Origin: Phycisphaerales bacterium Planc_01
GTDB taxonomy: Bacteria; Planctomycetota; Phycisphaerae; Sedimentisphaerales; Anaerobacaceae
Direction of reading: 5' to 3'
NCBI GenBank assembly: GCA_001603075.1
Contig: LVBB01000016.1
Location: 224,926 to 288,925, forward strand
Length of the DNA: 64,000 bases
Shown here: piece by piece, positions 44,401 through 53,400 of the stretch
How the letters are laid out: every line of letters starts with the position of its first letter
How positions within the stretch are numbered: the first letter of the stretch is position 1
The notes under the pieces: model-generated
What the model saw: only the letters and a program-made list of their open reading frames with translations
What the model was told of the DNA's origin: nothing
Databases searched by the model: none
Program-made: the position numbers and the translations under genes

Positions 44401-46604
44401 CCGTCATTGACGTCCAGCGTGCCGGTGCCCGTATAGCCCACGTAGAGGAAGCCATCGACGTCCAGCCGGGAGCCTGCCCCGGTGACGGTCATCGTGCCGG
44501 TCCCCATTGGATCGCCGAAATCGGCGAGCATATCGGGATCCATATCATCAGGCATCTCGCCACCACCGAGGAGAACCTCGCCGGCCGTTATCTGGCCGCC
44601 GGCGGCGACCGTCACGTCGCCCTGGCCCCAGAAGCCGACGAGCAGCTCCTCGGCGGAAAGCAACGAACCGGCGTCTTCGACCCGTACGGTGCCGACGGCA
44701 TCCGGTCCGGCGCCGACAACGACCGTCGCGCTTTCGACCTGTCCGCCATCGTTGACGTCGAGGGTGCCGTCGCCGAAGTAGCCGACGTAGAGGCTATCCT
44801 CGCCGGTCACCATCAGACGCGAATCGGCCCCGGTCACGGTTACCGTGCCGGTGCCGTTGGGCAGCAGGTCGGGATCGTAGCCGTCATCGGTCATCAACTC
44901 CAGGGGCGCCCCGCCGACGTACACATCATAGGCCGAAACCTGGCCGCCTGCGGCGATGGTCAGATCGCCCTGGCCATAGACACCCACGGTCAATTCGTCG
45001 TCGATCGTCCATGTCGAGGTCGCGCCTCGCACGGTGGCGGTACCTACCGCGTTGGGCCCGACGCCGAGTTCAGCCCAGCCGCTGGTCACCTGGCCGCCGT
45101 CGTTGACGTCCAGCGTACCGTCGCCCCAGAAGCCGACGGACAGACCGTCCGACTCCAGAAGCGCCTCGGTGATCACCGTGACGGTCCCTGTCCCTTCCGG
45201 CAATACGGCGTCGGGGTCCAGGAAATCGGCGAGGGTCTCGAAGCCCTCTTCGGGGATGTAGCCACCGATCTGCACATCTCCGGCGGTCACCAGGCCGCGG
45301 TCGGACACCACCAGCGTGCCCTCACCGGAGCCGCCGACGGTAAGCACATCATTCACGTCCCATTCCGAGCCGTCGCCGGTGACCGTAGCGGTCCCGATGC
45401 TATCGGCACTGAAACCGAGCATACCCGATTCGCTGGTCACCACGCCGGTGTCGCTGATGTCCAGCGTGCCGGTGCCCGTGTAGCCGACATACAGGTCGCC
45501 GGAGAGGTCCCAGCGGGAATCGGCCCCGGTCACTTCCACCGTGCCGGTCCCGTCGAGCGGGTCATCGCCCAGGAAGGGGCTCACATCGACGTGGGGCGCC
45601 TCGGGGTCCATGCCGCCGAGGTAGGCATCGGTGGTCGTGACCTGCCCACCACCGGTTATGGTCAGGGTCCCGTCGCCCATGATGCCAATGGCCATCGCAT
45701 CGGTATTGTTCCAGGCGCCTCCGTTGCTGACCTCGACGGTGGCCACACTATCGGGCCCGACCGCAATGCCGCTCTCCAGGGTGTTCAGGGTCCCGCCGTC
45801 GGTGATGAACAGGTCGGCATTGCCGAAGACGCCGGCACCGAAACTCCCGGCGTTGTCCCACACGGAATCAGCATCGCTGACGGTGCCCAGGCCATAGCTG
45901 CCCACGTCGTAGCCAAGCGCGCCAAAGAAGCTGGTGACCTGGCCACCGTTGGTGACCTGGATCTCGGCTTGCCCGTCATAACCAAGGAAGAGCGACTCGG
46001 TTACGCTCAGATGCGAGTCCGAATCCCTCACGAAGACACCGCCCATGCCGGTTGCTCCGTCACCGACGTAGACATTCGACACCTCGACGAGACCGCCGTC
46101 CTCGATGGTCAGCAGGCCGGTGCCCTCATAGCCGACCTCCAGATGCTCGTCGATCGTCCAAGCCGAACCGGCGCCGGTCACCGTCGCCGCTCCGGTGCTG
46201 CCTGCCTCGTTGCCCAGGACACCATCGACGCTGCTGACCTGGCCGCCGGAGTTGATCGTCAGGGTGCCGAATCCCTCAAACCCGACGACGAGCCATTCGG
46301 AATTGACCCAGGAAGAATCAGGTCCGGTAATCGTCACGCTGCCTGTAACGCCTGCATAGTAGGCGATCACACCGTCAACGTCAGAGACCAAGCTTCCGCC
46401 GTCAACGGTCAATGCACCGTTTTCGTCATTTCCCACATAGAGATTGCCTTCGAGAGTCCACGGGTCCGAGGCGTCGTAGGCCGGAAGCACCTGCCCGGCG
46501 GGAGTGATGGCGGCTCGGGCCTGATTCGCACCGAGCAGGCCGATGCCTGCCAGCAGGAAGACACATGCAATAACCTGAATGCATCCCTTCGCTCGTTTGG
46601 TCAT
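41490..46604 (-). CDS. Autotransporter with T5SS/PEP-CTERM-type repeat passenger
   Basis: 1704 residues from ATG 46604 (AAAGGA box) with a signal peptide ending near ARA. The passenger (~30-1200) is built from roughly two dozen imperfect units of 45-50 residues. Each follows the pattern VTGxDSxWxxxxxLyVGxxGxGtLxVxDGGxVxSxxxxxG, which would stack as a beta-solenoid. The last ~290 residues are an autotransporter barrel starting near WGFWAKGYGLFGNRD and ending in YRW, with an aromatic C-terminus. It inserts in the outer membrane and displays the solenoid outside. The repeats contain no catalytic motif, so adhesion is likely. It is the longest gene in the window and a single-gene unit. Confidence 0.92.
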   Translation of the reverse strand: MTKRAKGCIQVIACVFLLAGIGLLGANQARAAITPAGQVLPAYDASDPWTLEGNLYVGNDENGALTVDGGSLVSDVDGVIAYYAGVTGSVTITGPDSSWVNSEWLVVGFEGFGTLTINSGGQVSSVDGVLGNEAGSTGAATVTGAGSAWTIDEHLEVGYEGTGLLTIEDGGLVEVSNVYVGDGATGMGGVFVRDSDSHLSVTESLFLGYDGQAEIQVTNGGQVTSFFGALGYDVGSYGLGTVSDADSVWDNAGSFGAGVFGNADLFITDGGTLNTLESGIAVGPDSVATVEVSNGGAWNNTDAMAIGIMGDGTLTITGGGQVTTTDAYLGGMDPEAPHVDVSPFLGDDPLDGTGTVEVTGADSRWDLSGDLYVGYTGTGTLDISDTGVVTSESGMLGFSADSIGTATVTGDGSEWDVNDVLTVGGSGEGTLVVSDRGLVTAGDVQIGGYIPEEGFETLADFLDPDAVLPEGTGTVTVITEALLESDGLSVGFWGDGTLDVNDGGQVTSGWAELGVGPNAVGTATVRGATSTWTIDDELTVGVYGQGDLTIAAGGQVSAYDVYVGGAPLELMTDDGYDPDLLPNGTGTVTVTGADSRLMVTGEDSLYVGYFGDGTLDVNDGGQVESATVVVGAGPDAVGTVRVEDAGSLLSAEELLVGFWGQGDVTVAAGGQITAGEVLLGGGEMPDDMDPDMLADFGDPMGTGTMTVTGAGSRLDVDGFLYVGYTGTGTLDVNDGGIVTSDYGAIGADPGSTGTVTVTDNGSEWRVSEALVVGAFGRGDLMISAGGHVTASDVYIGGFDTDILDEEIEGIPQGVGLVTVTGEDSLLDVWEDDTLYVGYTGDGTLDVLDGGYVISQNSYIGYEEGSIGTVNVSDPNSLWTVTQGLRVGYGGDGTLNVLDGGAVTSITSHIGYQAGSIGVVNVANGTWANDTDLYVGVAGHGELRIFEGGQVTTDGAAYLGTSEDSFGYVRVSGEDSLWQIGGETRVGNDGEGSLEILDGGRVESGEVTVGHETGSIGEVTVDGAGSQWNASDLSIGRSGTGTLTISDGGTVNADSAIVGQNVDSSGTVLVTGADSLWDIDNSLWVGFRGEGELTIADGGQVQSGHGYIADNEAVSVGTVTVTGEDSLWLVDGNLFVGGNDTQAVGTGVLAVNDGGRVIADEVIVWETGTLTGDGTVTVAVPTTLHNYGTIAPGDDGIGTLTVQGNVVFEPNSVFEVQIGGTAADQLAVTGDVTIDEGSTVRVLSVGTVVGTQEYAIIDANSVTGEFDVLDTALLTLYFNEIGLDYEPNVVWLHIDAMRFDDPTLLRTYNQRQVAGGLQEIADEGGNTITAALQMVETNEELLDNYDQLAGRTRPSLAPIAVAGTSRFLGSVSSRLRNPSAVVASGSWNGSQLSGSAGPDGTAGSRMSYDIDMGGYGFAVGNGSPYLSDSPWGFWAKGYGLFGNRDHSLEAPGYDYRTYGLSVGLDYQFTETLLIGLTGGYADTHVNYDRSRDDSDLRAMHFGFYGSLNTGRGYLDSLLTYSDLDYDTQRYVDLTDERLEGEFGGYAVSGYFETGFDWRHVGGWLVQPLASFQFSYLGLDNYRESGGDAALGFKRQSFESYIGSLGAKVSKELLRDSATSRLAVQFRARWLHEFGDTRSDVNTYFASDPTVVFNIRNESIDRDSAVLGLGLGAELNRSTRLYVDYDTRLNADDTAHLISGGLQYRW

Positions 46605-47010
46605 GACTGAATCCTTTCTCATGAACTCCGACCGCTCGTCATACAACAGACAGTCCTGCAGGACACAGCGATCCTCAAAACCCGATGGCCGATCTGACGA
46701 CGGTGATTCCGCCGCACGGTTGTGGACTGTCACGATTGCACCTCGAAACAACACCGATTCCCTCTGCTGGAGCCGAGGAGAGAGCATCTCCCGGCGACCG
46801 TCAAACTCTTGGACTCATCACTTCTACTTCGGCGCGTCGTCCGGTTTTTCTCCAGTATATTCCATGGGAAATCGCAACGCATAACCATAGAAACAGCAAA
46901 GTGTTGCGCTTTTCATGGCGATCCGTTCGGTGTCGAAAAAGAGCCACCCGCCAGCGTCCGATAAAACCCCGCGAGCCATCACAGGCGTCCCCGACATCAA
47001 TCCACTGTCG
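46605..47010. other. Promoter region of the autotransporter gene
   Basis: 406 bp between the autotransporter start and the end of the aldo/keto reductase gene. It is relatively AT-rich at 46840-46930, a plausible promoter for the autotransporter. TTATCGGAC occurs on the minus strand at 46956-46964. No gene or strong hairpin is seen. Confidence 0.4.
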
Positions 47011-47919
47011 CTATGGCACGTCGCGCCCGGTCGAGGCGCACCAGATCTCGAACCACTCCTCGCGCGGCAGGGTCAGTTCGAGGGCCTCGACCGCCTTGTG
47101 AATGCGGGAGAGCCGCCCGGTGCCGAGGACGGGAACCAGCCGAGCCGGGTGCGCGAGCAACCAGGCCAGGGCCACCTGATCCATCGAGGCCCCACCGAGC
47201 CGACGGCCGATCCGGCCCAGAATGTCGCGAAGACGTCGGGCCCGATCGGAGTCCTCGTGGAACAGCCGGCCGCCCCCCATCGGCGACCAAGCCATCGGCC
47301 GAAGGGCCAGCCGCTGACAAAGATCGAGGCTGCCGTCGCTGTGGGCGTCGAGGTGCATCACGGAGTACTCGATCTGGTTGGTCACGAGTGGCACGTCGAG
47401 CTTCGAGGCCAGCATCTCGAATTGAAACGGCAGGAAGTTCGAGACCCCGAAGTGACGCACCTTGCCGGCGTCCTTCAATTGCACGAAGGCTTCGTTGACC
47501 TGCGCCGGGTCCATCAGAGGATCGGGGCGGTGAATCAGAAGCAGGTCGATGTAATCGACGCGAAGGTTCTTCAGCGAATTCTCCGCCGAGGCAACGATGT
47601 GGGCGGCGGTGGTATCGTAGCACTTGATGGCGTGGCCCGGGCGATTGCGCGAGACCAGCTTGATGCCGCACTTGGTCACGACCTGGATCTGCGATCGGTC
47701 GGTCCCGCTGTCGACCAGCGCCCTGCCGAAGAGGGATTCGCAGGTGTAATCGCCGTAGATGTCGGCGTGATCGAACGTCGTGATGCCCCGTTCGAGGCAG
47801 CCGAGGATCAGCTCTTGAACCTCTGCCTCGCTCTTGTTCCAGTCCGCCAGCCGCCAGAGGCCGTGAACGATTCGAGAACAGCGAGGCCCATCCTTGCACA
47901 AATCGATCTGAGGAACCAT
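47011..47919 (-). CDS. Aldo/keto reductase (YdhF-like)
   Basis: 302 residues, the usual length for an NADPH-dependent aldehyde/ketone reductase with a TIM-barrel fold. The catalytic tetrad can be read: Asp and Tyr in FDHADIYGDY, Lys in VVTKCGIK, His in DLLLIHRPDP. The NADPH-binding C-terminal part has VPVLGTGRLSRI. It resembles the YdhF subgroup of oxidoreductases. The physiological substrate is not predictable. Lies downstream of the ParA gene on the same strand with a 143-bp gap, so cotranscription is uncertain. Confidence 0.93.
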   Translation of the reverse strand: MVPQIDLCKDGPRCSRIVHGLWRLADWNKSEAEVQELILGCLERGITTFDHADIYGDYTCESLFGRALVDSGTDRSQIQVVTKCGIKLVSRNRPGHAIKCYDTTAAHIVASAENSLKNLRVDYIDLLLIHRPDPLMDPAQVNEAFVQLKDAGKVRHFGVSNFLPFQFEMLASKLDVPLVTNQIEYSVMHLDAHSDGSLDLCQRLALRPMAWSPMGGGRLFHEDSDRARRLRDILGRIGRRLGGASMDQVALAWLLAHPARLVPVLGTGRLSRIHKAVEALELTLPREEWFEIWCASTGRDVP

Positions 47920-48062
47920 GGTATGAGACTCCGAATGATGGGAAAGGACCTGTCTTTGGGAGCATCATACAGAAGGATCGGCCGACGCACAACCACGCCG
48001 CTCACGTGGTGCCGGTCCCGCCGACGGGGAGAAAGGGCACGCTCGGATCGCGTCCCGGCGCG

Positions 48063-48857
48063 CTACGTCCCGGCAAAGCTGGGAGCGCTCGTGCGCAGAC
48101 GGGCCTCGATCTCATCAACCAGCGTGGCGTACTCGCGCGCCGCCTTGCTGTCAGGGGCAAAGGTGAAGATTGATTTGCCCGCGTCCGGCGCCTCGACCAG
48201 CCGAATCGTCTTATGAATGACCGTGTCGAACACCAGATCGCCGAACAGCTCACGCAACTGCAGTTGGATCCTGCGGGTGTAGGTCGGCCGGTCCTCGACA
48301 AACGTCAACAGCAGCCCGAGCGTTCGCGCCGAACAGGGGTGAAACCGCTTCTTGAGCAGCCGAATGGTCTCGAGCAGGCGTTTGAGGCCTTCGAAGGCGT
48401 AGAAGTGCACCTGCACCGGAATGATCACGTCGGAACTGGCGACGAGGGCATTGAGCATGAGCAGCCCCAACGATGGGGGACAATCGATCAGGCACATGTC
48501 GTAGTGGTCGGCGACGCCGTGCAGCCATTCGCCGAGCACCAGTTCCTTGCCGAGGGCGTTGACCAGCTCCAATTCGGCCCTGGCCAGCCCCACGTTGCTC
48601 GGGGCCAGATCGAGCCACTCGATATCGGTGCTCACAGCCACACGAGAAATCGGCAGGTGCTCACCGGCGAGCCCATCGTAGACCGTCCGTTGAAACGAAT
48701 CGGGGTCGAATCCCATGCCCATCGTCGCATGGCCCTGGGGGTCCAGGTCCACCAGCAGAACCCGGCGGCCCGCCTTGGCGAACGCCACGGACAGATTGAC
48801 TGCGGTGGTCGTCTTGCCACAGCCGCCCTTCTGGTTGACAACAGCGATGATCCTCAT
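48063..48857 (-). CDS. ParA/Soj-family ATPase, without ParB neighbour
   Basis: 264 residues. Deviant Walker A (KGGCGKTTT, residues ~10-18), Walker A' (LLVDLDPQGHAT), and Walker B (MCLIDCPPSLG). These are the marks of ParA ATPases that position DNA or protein cargo by ATP-dependent gradients on the nucleoid. No parB, parS-like repeat or replication gene is in the window, so this is either an orphan cargo-positioning ATPase or a partition gene with ParB elsewhere. The two surrounding genes do not hint at the cargo. Confidence 0.93.
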   Translation of the reverse strand: MRIIAVVNQKGGCGKTTTAVNLSVAFAKAGRRVLLVDLDPQGHATMGMGFDPDSFQRTVYDGLAGEHLPISRVAVSTDIEWLDLAPSNVGLARAELELVNALGKELVLGEWLHGVADHYDMCLIDCPPSLGLLMLNALVASSDVIIPVQVHFYAFEGLKRLLETIRLLKKRFHPCSARTLGLLLTFVEDRPTYTRRIQLQLRELFGDLVFDTVIHKTIRLVEAPDAGKSIFTFAPDSKAAREYATLVDEIEARLRTSAPSFAGT

Positions 48858-49201
48858 GGTCCGATCCCTATCTACCCTGCGTCTGGCGCCGCAGCAGAGT
48901 CTGCTCTCTCATCGGCCGGATCCGCGTCGCACTGAACCGAAACACCAGGAGGAATCCGCGATCAGGCTTTCCGGCGAGATCACGCCCGATAACAGAGAGC
49001 CTCGGGCCGGAACACCACTGGACAGCCGGACCCCGGCATGCACAACATTACAGGCACAACAAGACAAGACAGAAGAGAAAGGGGAGAAGGCGAAGATCGC
49101 TGCAACAGCGTATGAACAGAAAGACAACTTCAATATCCCGCAAATCCTATCCGACCCATAACTCCGAAGAAGAATCTATTCAGATTAACATGCCGGGCCG
49201 T
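48858..49201. other. Intergenic region upstream of parA-like gene
   Basis: About 340 bp. It holds the promoter region of the ParA gene (minus strand) and the far side of the small-ORF terminator. The sequence becomes AT-richer beyond 49060. No gene is visible. Confidence 0.35.
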
Positions 49202-49236
49202 CAAAAAGCCAGATCCCAAATTAACAGAATCTGGCT
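49202..49236 (-). terminator. Intrinsic terminator of the small minus-strand ORF
   Basis: Minus-strand perfect 8-pair stem AGCCAGAT / ATCTGGCT with a 14-base loop, followed directly by TTTTTGA. It sits 22 bases beyond the stop of the 62-residue ORF and argues that this ORF is transcribed. Confidence 0.8.
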
Positions 49237-49257
49237 TCGGAGGAGGGTGATGAAAAG

Positions 49258-49446
49258 CTAAGTACATGCCTTCGAAAAGGCCTTGTTTGCTCTCAACTGC
49301 ATCCCTGTCTTTATCATCGTAGCAACACGCGCAAATTCTTTAGCGAAAAACAAGGATACCCAGAAAATACTCGCTCCCGCCCACAAATCAAGGACTAAAT
49401 CGGAAAACGGGCATTTTTTTTGCCGTTGCCGATTCAAACGCCTCAT
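49258..49446 (-). CDS. Small hypothetical membrane protein
   Basis: 62 residues from ATG 49446, with GAGGG six bases upstream as a plausible ribosome site. The N-terminus is strongly basic (RRLNRQRQKK). The middle (LWAGASIFWVSLFFA, ~22-36) could be one membrane helix, and the C-terminus is basic again. Base composition is clearly more AT-rich than neighbouring genes. The perfect terminator 22 bases after the stop supports a real transcript. It is divergent from panB, with 95 bp between the starts. No family recognised; a small regulatory RNA at the same place is an alternative. Confidence 0.45.
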   Translation of the reverse strand: MRRLNRQRQKKCPFSDLVLDLWAGASIFWVSLFFAKEFARVATMIKTGMQLRANKAFSKACT

Positions 49447-49541
49447 TTGCGACCCTCAATCATTTCATTTTACCCTTGCCGACGAGCGCGGGTTCTGCTA
49501 TTTTCACGAAAACTCTGTTACTTGTCTTGGATTCCTGTCGC

Positions 49542-50396
49542 ATGAACGGCCGCATCACGATTTCCGATCTGCTTGAAGCCAAACGCAACGGTCGCACCAT
49601 CGCCGCGGTAAGCTGCTACGACTACACCACCGCTCGTCAAGTCAGCCAGGCCGGCGCCGACATGATTATCGTTGGAGACTCTGCCGCCCAACTGGTGTTC
49701 GGCTTCGATTCGACGCTGCCCGCCACGATGGAGATCATGGTCGCGTTGACGGCGGCAGTCCGTCGAGGCGCCCCGAACGTCTATCTCGTCGCGGACATGC
49801 CTTTCCTATCTTACCAGATCGGCGTCGGCGAGGCGATTCGCAACGCCGGTCGGTTCCTGGTGGAGGCCGGCGCACAGATGGTCAAGATTGAGGCCACAGG
49901 CGCTCATCTGGACACGATCCGGGCCGTCAGTGACGCCGGAATCGCCGTGATGGCCCACATCGGCATCCGGCCACAGCGGATCAGCGCCGTCGGGCGGCTT
50001 CGCGCCGAGGCCACGACGGCCGAGGTCGCCATGCAGTTGATCGACCTGGCCGGCCAGATGGGCGACGCGGGCGCCGGCGCACTTCTCATTGAGGGAGCAG
50101 CGGCCGAAGTCGCCCAGGTTATCACCAAGCGAACCGATCTGCCGGTGATCAGTTGCGGGTCGGGGCCAGCCTGTGACGGGCAGGTCCTCGTCGCCCCTGA
50201 CATCCTCGGCCTGACCGAGGGCAAGCTGCCGAAGTTCTCCAAGGCGTATGGCGATCTTGGACCGCGTTCGGTCGAGTCCTTCCGCGCCTATACCGACGAG
50301 GTGAAGGCACGCCGGTTCCCCGACGACGAGCATAGCTACCACATGAAACCGGGGGAATTGCAGCGTTTGACGGAATTGCTCGGCCGCCAGAGCTGA
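49542..50396 (+). CDS. panB: 3-methyl-2-oxobutanoate hydroxymethyltransferase
   Basis: 284 residues from ATG 49542. PanB transfers a one-carbon unit from 5,10-methylene-tetrahydrofolate to 2-oxoisovalerate, the first step to pantothenate and CoA. Family motifs are SCYDYTTARQ, IIVGDSAAQLVFGFDSTLP (metal and substrate), VADMPFLSYQ, AGAQMVKIEATG and MAHIGIRPQ. The usual glycine-rich GGY loop after HIG-P is changed to SAVGRLRAE, so this is a divergent member. Cytosolic decamer expected. It is a single-gene unit; no panC or panD nearby. Confidence 0.88.
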   Translation: MNGRITISDLLEAKRNGRTIAAVSCYDYTTARQVSQAGADMIIVGDSAAQLVFGFDSTLPATMEIMVALTAAVRRGAPNVYLVADMPFLSYQIGVGEAIRNAGRFLVEAGAQMVKIEATGAHLDTIRAVSDAGIAVMAHIGIRPQRISAVGRLRAEATTAEVAMQLIDLAGQMGDAGAGALLIEGAAAEVAQVITKRTDLPVISCGSGPACDGQVLVAPDILGLTEGKLPKFSKAYGDLGPRSVESFRAYTDEVKARRFPDDEHSYHMKPGELQRLTELLGRQS

Positions 50397-50415
50397 CCGC
50401 CCCTACAGTCTCAAG

Positions 50416-50445
50416 GCGGTGGGCCTGACCCGACGAGCCCACCGC
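50416..50445. terminator. Bidirectional terminator hairpin between panB and the beta-helix gene
   Basis: 9-pair stem GCGGTGGGC / GCCCACCGC with a 12-base loop between two convergent genes, 20 bases after the panB stop. Tails are CTTGAG on the minus strand and GTCATCC on the plus strand, so T tracts are weak. Confidence 0.5.
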
Positions 50446-50486
50446 GTCATCCTCACGTTGTCTCCGCAGATGTGCTTCTGGGCCGC

Positions 50487-53400
50487 TCAGTCTCCCGCGG
50501 GAGCGACGCTGGCCTGCGTCGTTCCGCCATAGGCGCCCATGTTGATTCGCGTGTTTTCGACAGTAGAGCCATCGATCGCCACAGGTTCGTCCACAATAGA
50601 GGCGGCCGGGTCCCCTGCGTCAACGCACGGGCTGGTCTGCGCATCCGACCGCCAGAGGCCGGCAACGTCATCCCAGCGGGCCCCCTGGCTCTGGAGATGG
50701 TAGTCACCAGCCGTCCACACAGAGTCCGACCGCTGCCCGGAAGAGACGAAGAGCGGGTCGGCGTCGATATTGCCCTCGCCGGGCCAGCCGCCCTGCACGT
50801 TGGAGTAGGTCACCTCCGCGCGATTGTCACCGATCTGAACGCCGTCGCTATCGTTGAAGTAGATGATCGAGTTCGTTACCATCGCCCCGAGCGTGTTCAA
50901 TCCGGCCGCGAGGTTCTCCACAACCGTGCAATTGGTGAGCGAAGGCCGTCCGCCGACGACGCCCACACCGCGATTGCCCGCCACGAGACAATTCAGGAAC
51001 GTCGGCATGCTGTGGCGAACCGTGCGCGATCCCGTGGGAATCCACATCTCCACCCCGGTTCCGAGGTTGCCCATGATGCGCGACCCGATGACACTGGGTC
51101 GGCTCTGGTTGATAATGAGCATGCCCATCTGATTGCCCGCGATGGTGCATCGCCTGATGGTAGGCATGGAGCCGGAGACGAGAACGCCGGCCATGCCTCC
51201 GGAGACGGTCACGCCATCCAGAACGCTCTCGGCCTGTTCGCCCTCCGCGAACGTGACGACATTGGCGTGCCCCTCGATAACGGTAGCGGCCACCACGGCC
51301 GGATCGTCCGGGTTCGCAGAGCGGACCGTCACCGCCTTGCCTGCGAAGTGGATCGACTCACGATAGACGCCTTCGGGCAGCACGATCTCGTCGCCCGCAT
51401 CGGCAGTGGCGATCGCATGCTGCACATAATCGAAACGCTCGCCGGTCGTGGCGTTCCGTACGGCTCCATCGAAGATCGCATAGCCGAAGGCCAGCCTCAG
51501 GCCCTGGATCGGCCCATAGGCGCCGCCCAGCCACACAAGCGAGGCGCCCTGCAATGAGGGCGACAGGCCATACGGCACGGCTGGCAGGTCGAGGTTCATC
51601 ACGCCGTAGTTGGCCGTGATGCAGGCGAGTCGGATCTGGCCGCCGGATTCTTCTCCATCGAGGTACGCGACGAGACCTCCGTCCACCACCGGCTGCCGTT
51701 GTCCCTTTCTGGCCTTGGCGATCGCGAACACCTTGACGTCCTCCGGATCGGAGACGTCCGCGCCGTAGATGTCGCCGGCATCGTCGCGTTCATCGGTCCA
51801 GACGACGTATCCATTGGAAACCGACGGATCGCGCTGTCGCCCGGGGGCGTCGCAGACCGTGAACACCCGGATGTCGGCCAGGTCCGACAGATCAGCGGCG
51901 TAGATATCGCCGTCCCCTTCCCAGACCACGAGATCGTCGCAGATGTCGACAACGTCATCGTAGTCGTTGGCCGGATTCTGAATCGGCAGCGGGTCTCTGC
52001 GACCGACATTGGTGGCCACGGTGAAATAGACGGGATTCTGCGGGTCACTGATGTCGGCGCCGCAGATATCGTAGGGCATGTTGTTCCATTGGCCGGCGAT
52101 GTTCCTGTCGATCCCCGCGTGCCGAACCCAGACGACCTTGCGGCCTGAGATGGCCGGGTGGCTGTAAGACTCGTAATCCGTGTGCGTTCGCAGAGCGAAT
52201 TGCTCTTGCGTGGCAAGGTGGCGTACGAAGATGCTCGTACACATCCGCGTCAGAGCACCGCTGACACGGTCGCCGCCGGCCCATACGACCAGGTTGCCGT
52301 CCACCTTCGGCTGCGTGCTGAATCCGCCGCCAGAGAACGTCTCGGTCAGTCCCGTGGCGAAATCCGTATACGCAATCTGCCAGGTGAGATTCCCTGGGTC
52401 CGAGACCGCCACAACCTTCGTCCCGGAGACATCGGTATACCGCGGGGTCTGGTTACCGATCGGCTCGATTGTCAGCGCCCGCAGGTTGGTCGTCGTCCTG
52501 ACCGCCACGATGCGCACCTGACTCGGCGCGCTGTTGCCGAACCCGTCGCTTACGACCAGCTCGAAGGTGTAGATCTCGCCCGGCTCGGCATCGAAGGCCG
52601 GCGTGGCCGTTTCCGGGTTCCGCAGGACGACGCTCGGTCCGCTCAGTTGGGTCCACTGGTAGCCCAGCCGCCCGACCGGATCGGGATCGTGGGAGCCGCC
52701 GCCGTCCAGCGTGATCTGGCCGGGGGCCTGCCAGACGCGGTCCTGGCCGGCATCGGCCGTGGGAAGGTGGTTGGGCCCGACGTAGACCAGTACCTCGTCC
52801 GGCCCGCTGGCGTATCGACCGTCGGCGACCACCAACTGGAACACGTAACTGCCCTCGGCCGGCGCGACGAACGAGGGATACGCCGAATCAGCGTTCTCGA
52901 TGACAACATCCTGCCCGGAGACCTGTGTCCACTGGTACGTCTGCATATCGAAGGGGTCGTAGAAGAAGCTGTCGGTGCCGTCGAGCGTGACCGTCTGGCC
53001 CGCTTCGAGCACGTGCACGTCCCAGCCCGCCGAGGCCACCGGCTTGACATAGCCGACGTACTCATCGGCGCCGATGTCGATCCGGCTGGCGTAGACGCGC
53101 TGCTCACCGTCGATGTCGGTCTGACCGGCCGAAGGAACGAAGTCCGGATCGCCGGCATTGATGCAGGGCGAGTCCAGCGTCAGATGGAAGTTCCTGCTCG
53201 TAGGGGCCAGGAACAGTGGATTCTCGCTGACATTGCCGTTAACGCCCGTCTGGTCTCCGTCGCCGTCGTAGACAACCGAGTAGGTCTGCGGGTCCAGATA
53301 CCCGTAGTTGCCGGGCACGTTTCCCCAGACGTTGTTGAACGCGACCGAGGCATATTCGAGATCGCCCTCCCAGAACATACCTCCCCCCGATCCGGCCTCG

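Noticed and set aside
46605-46884. Upstream extension of the autotransporter reading frame
   Set aside because: The frame is open to 46787, but ATG 46604 has the ribosome site and begins a proper signal peptide, so the extension is not coding.
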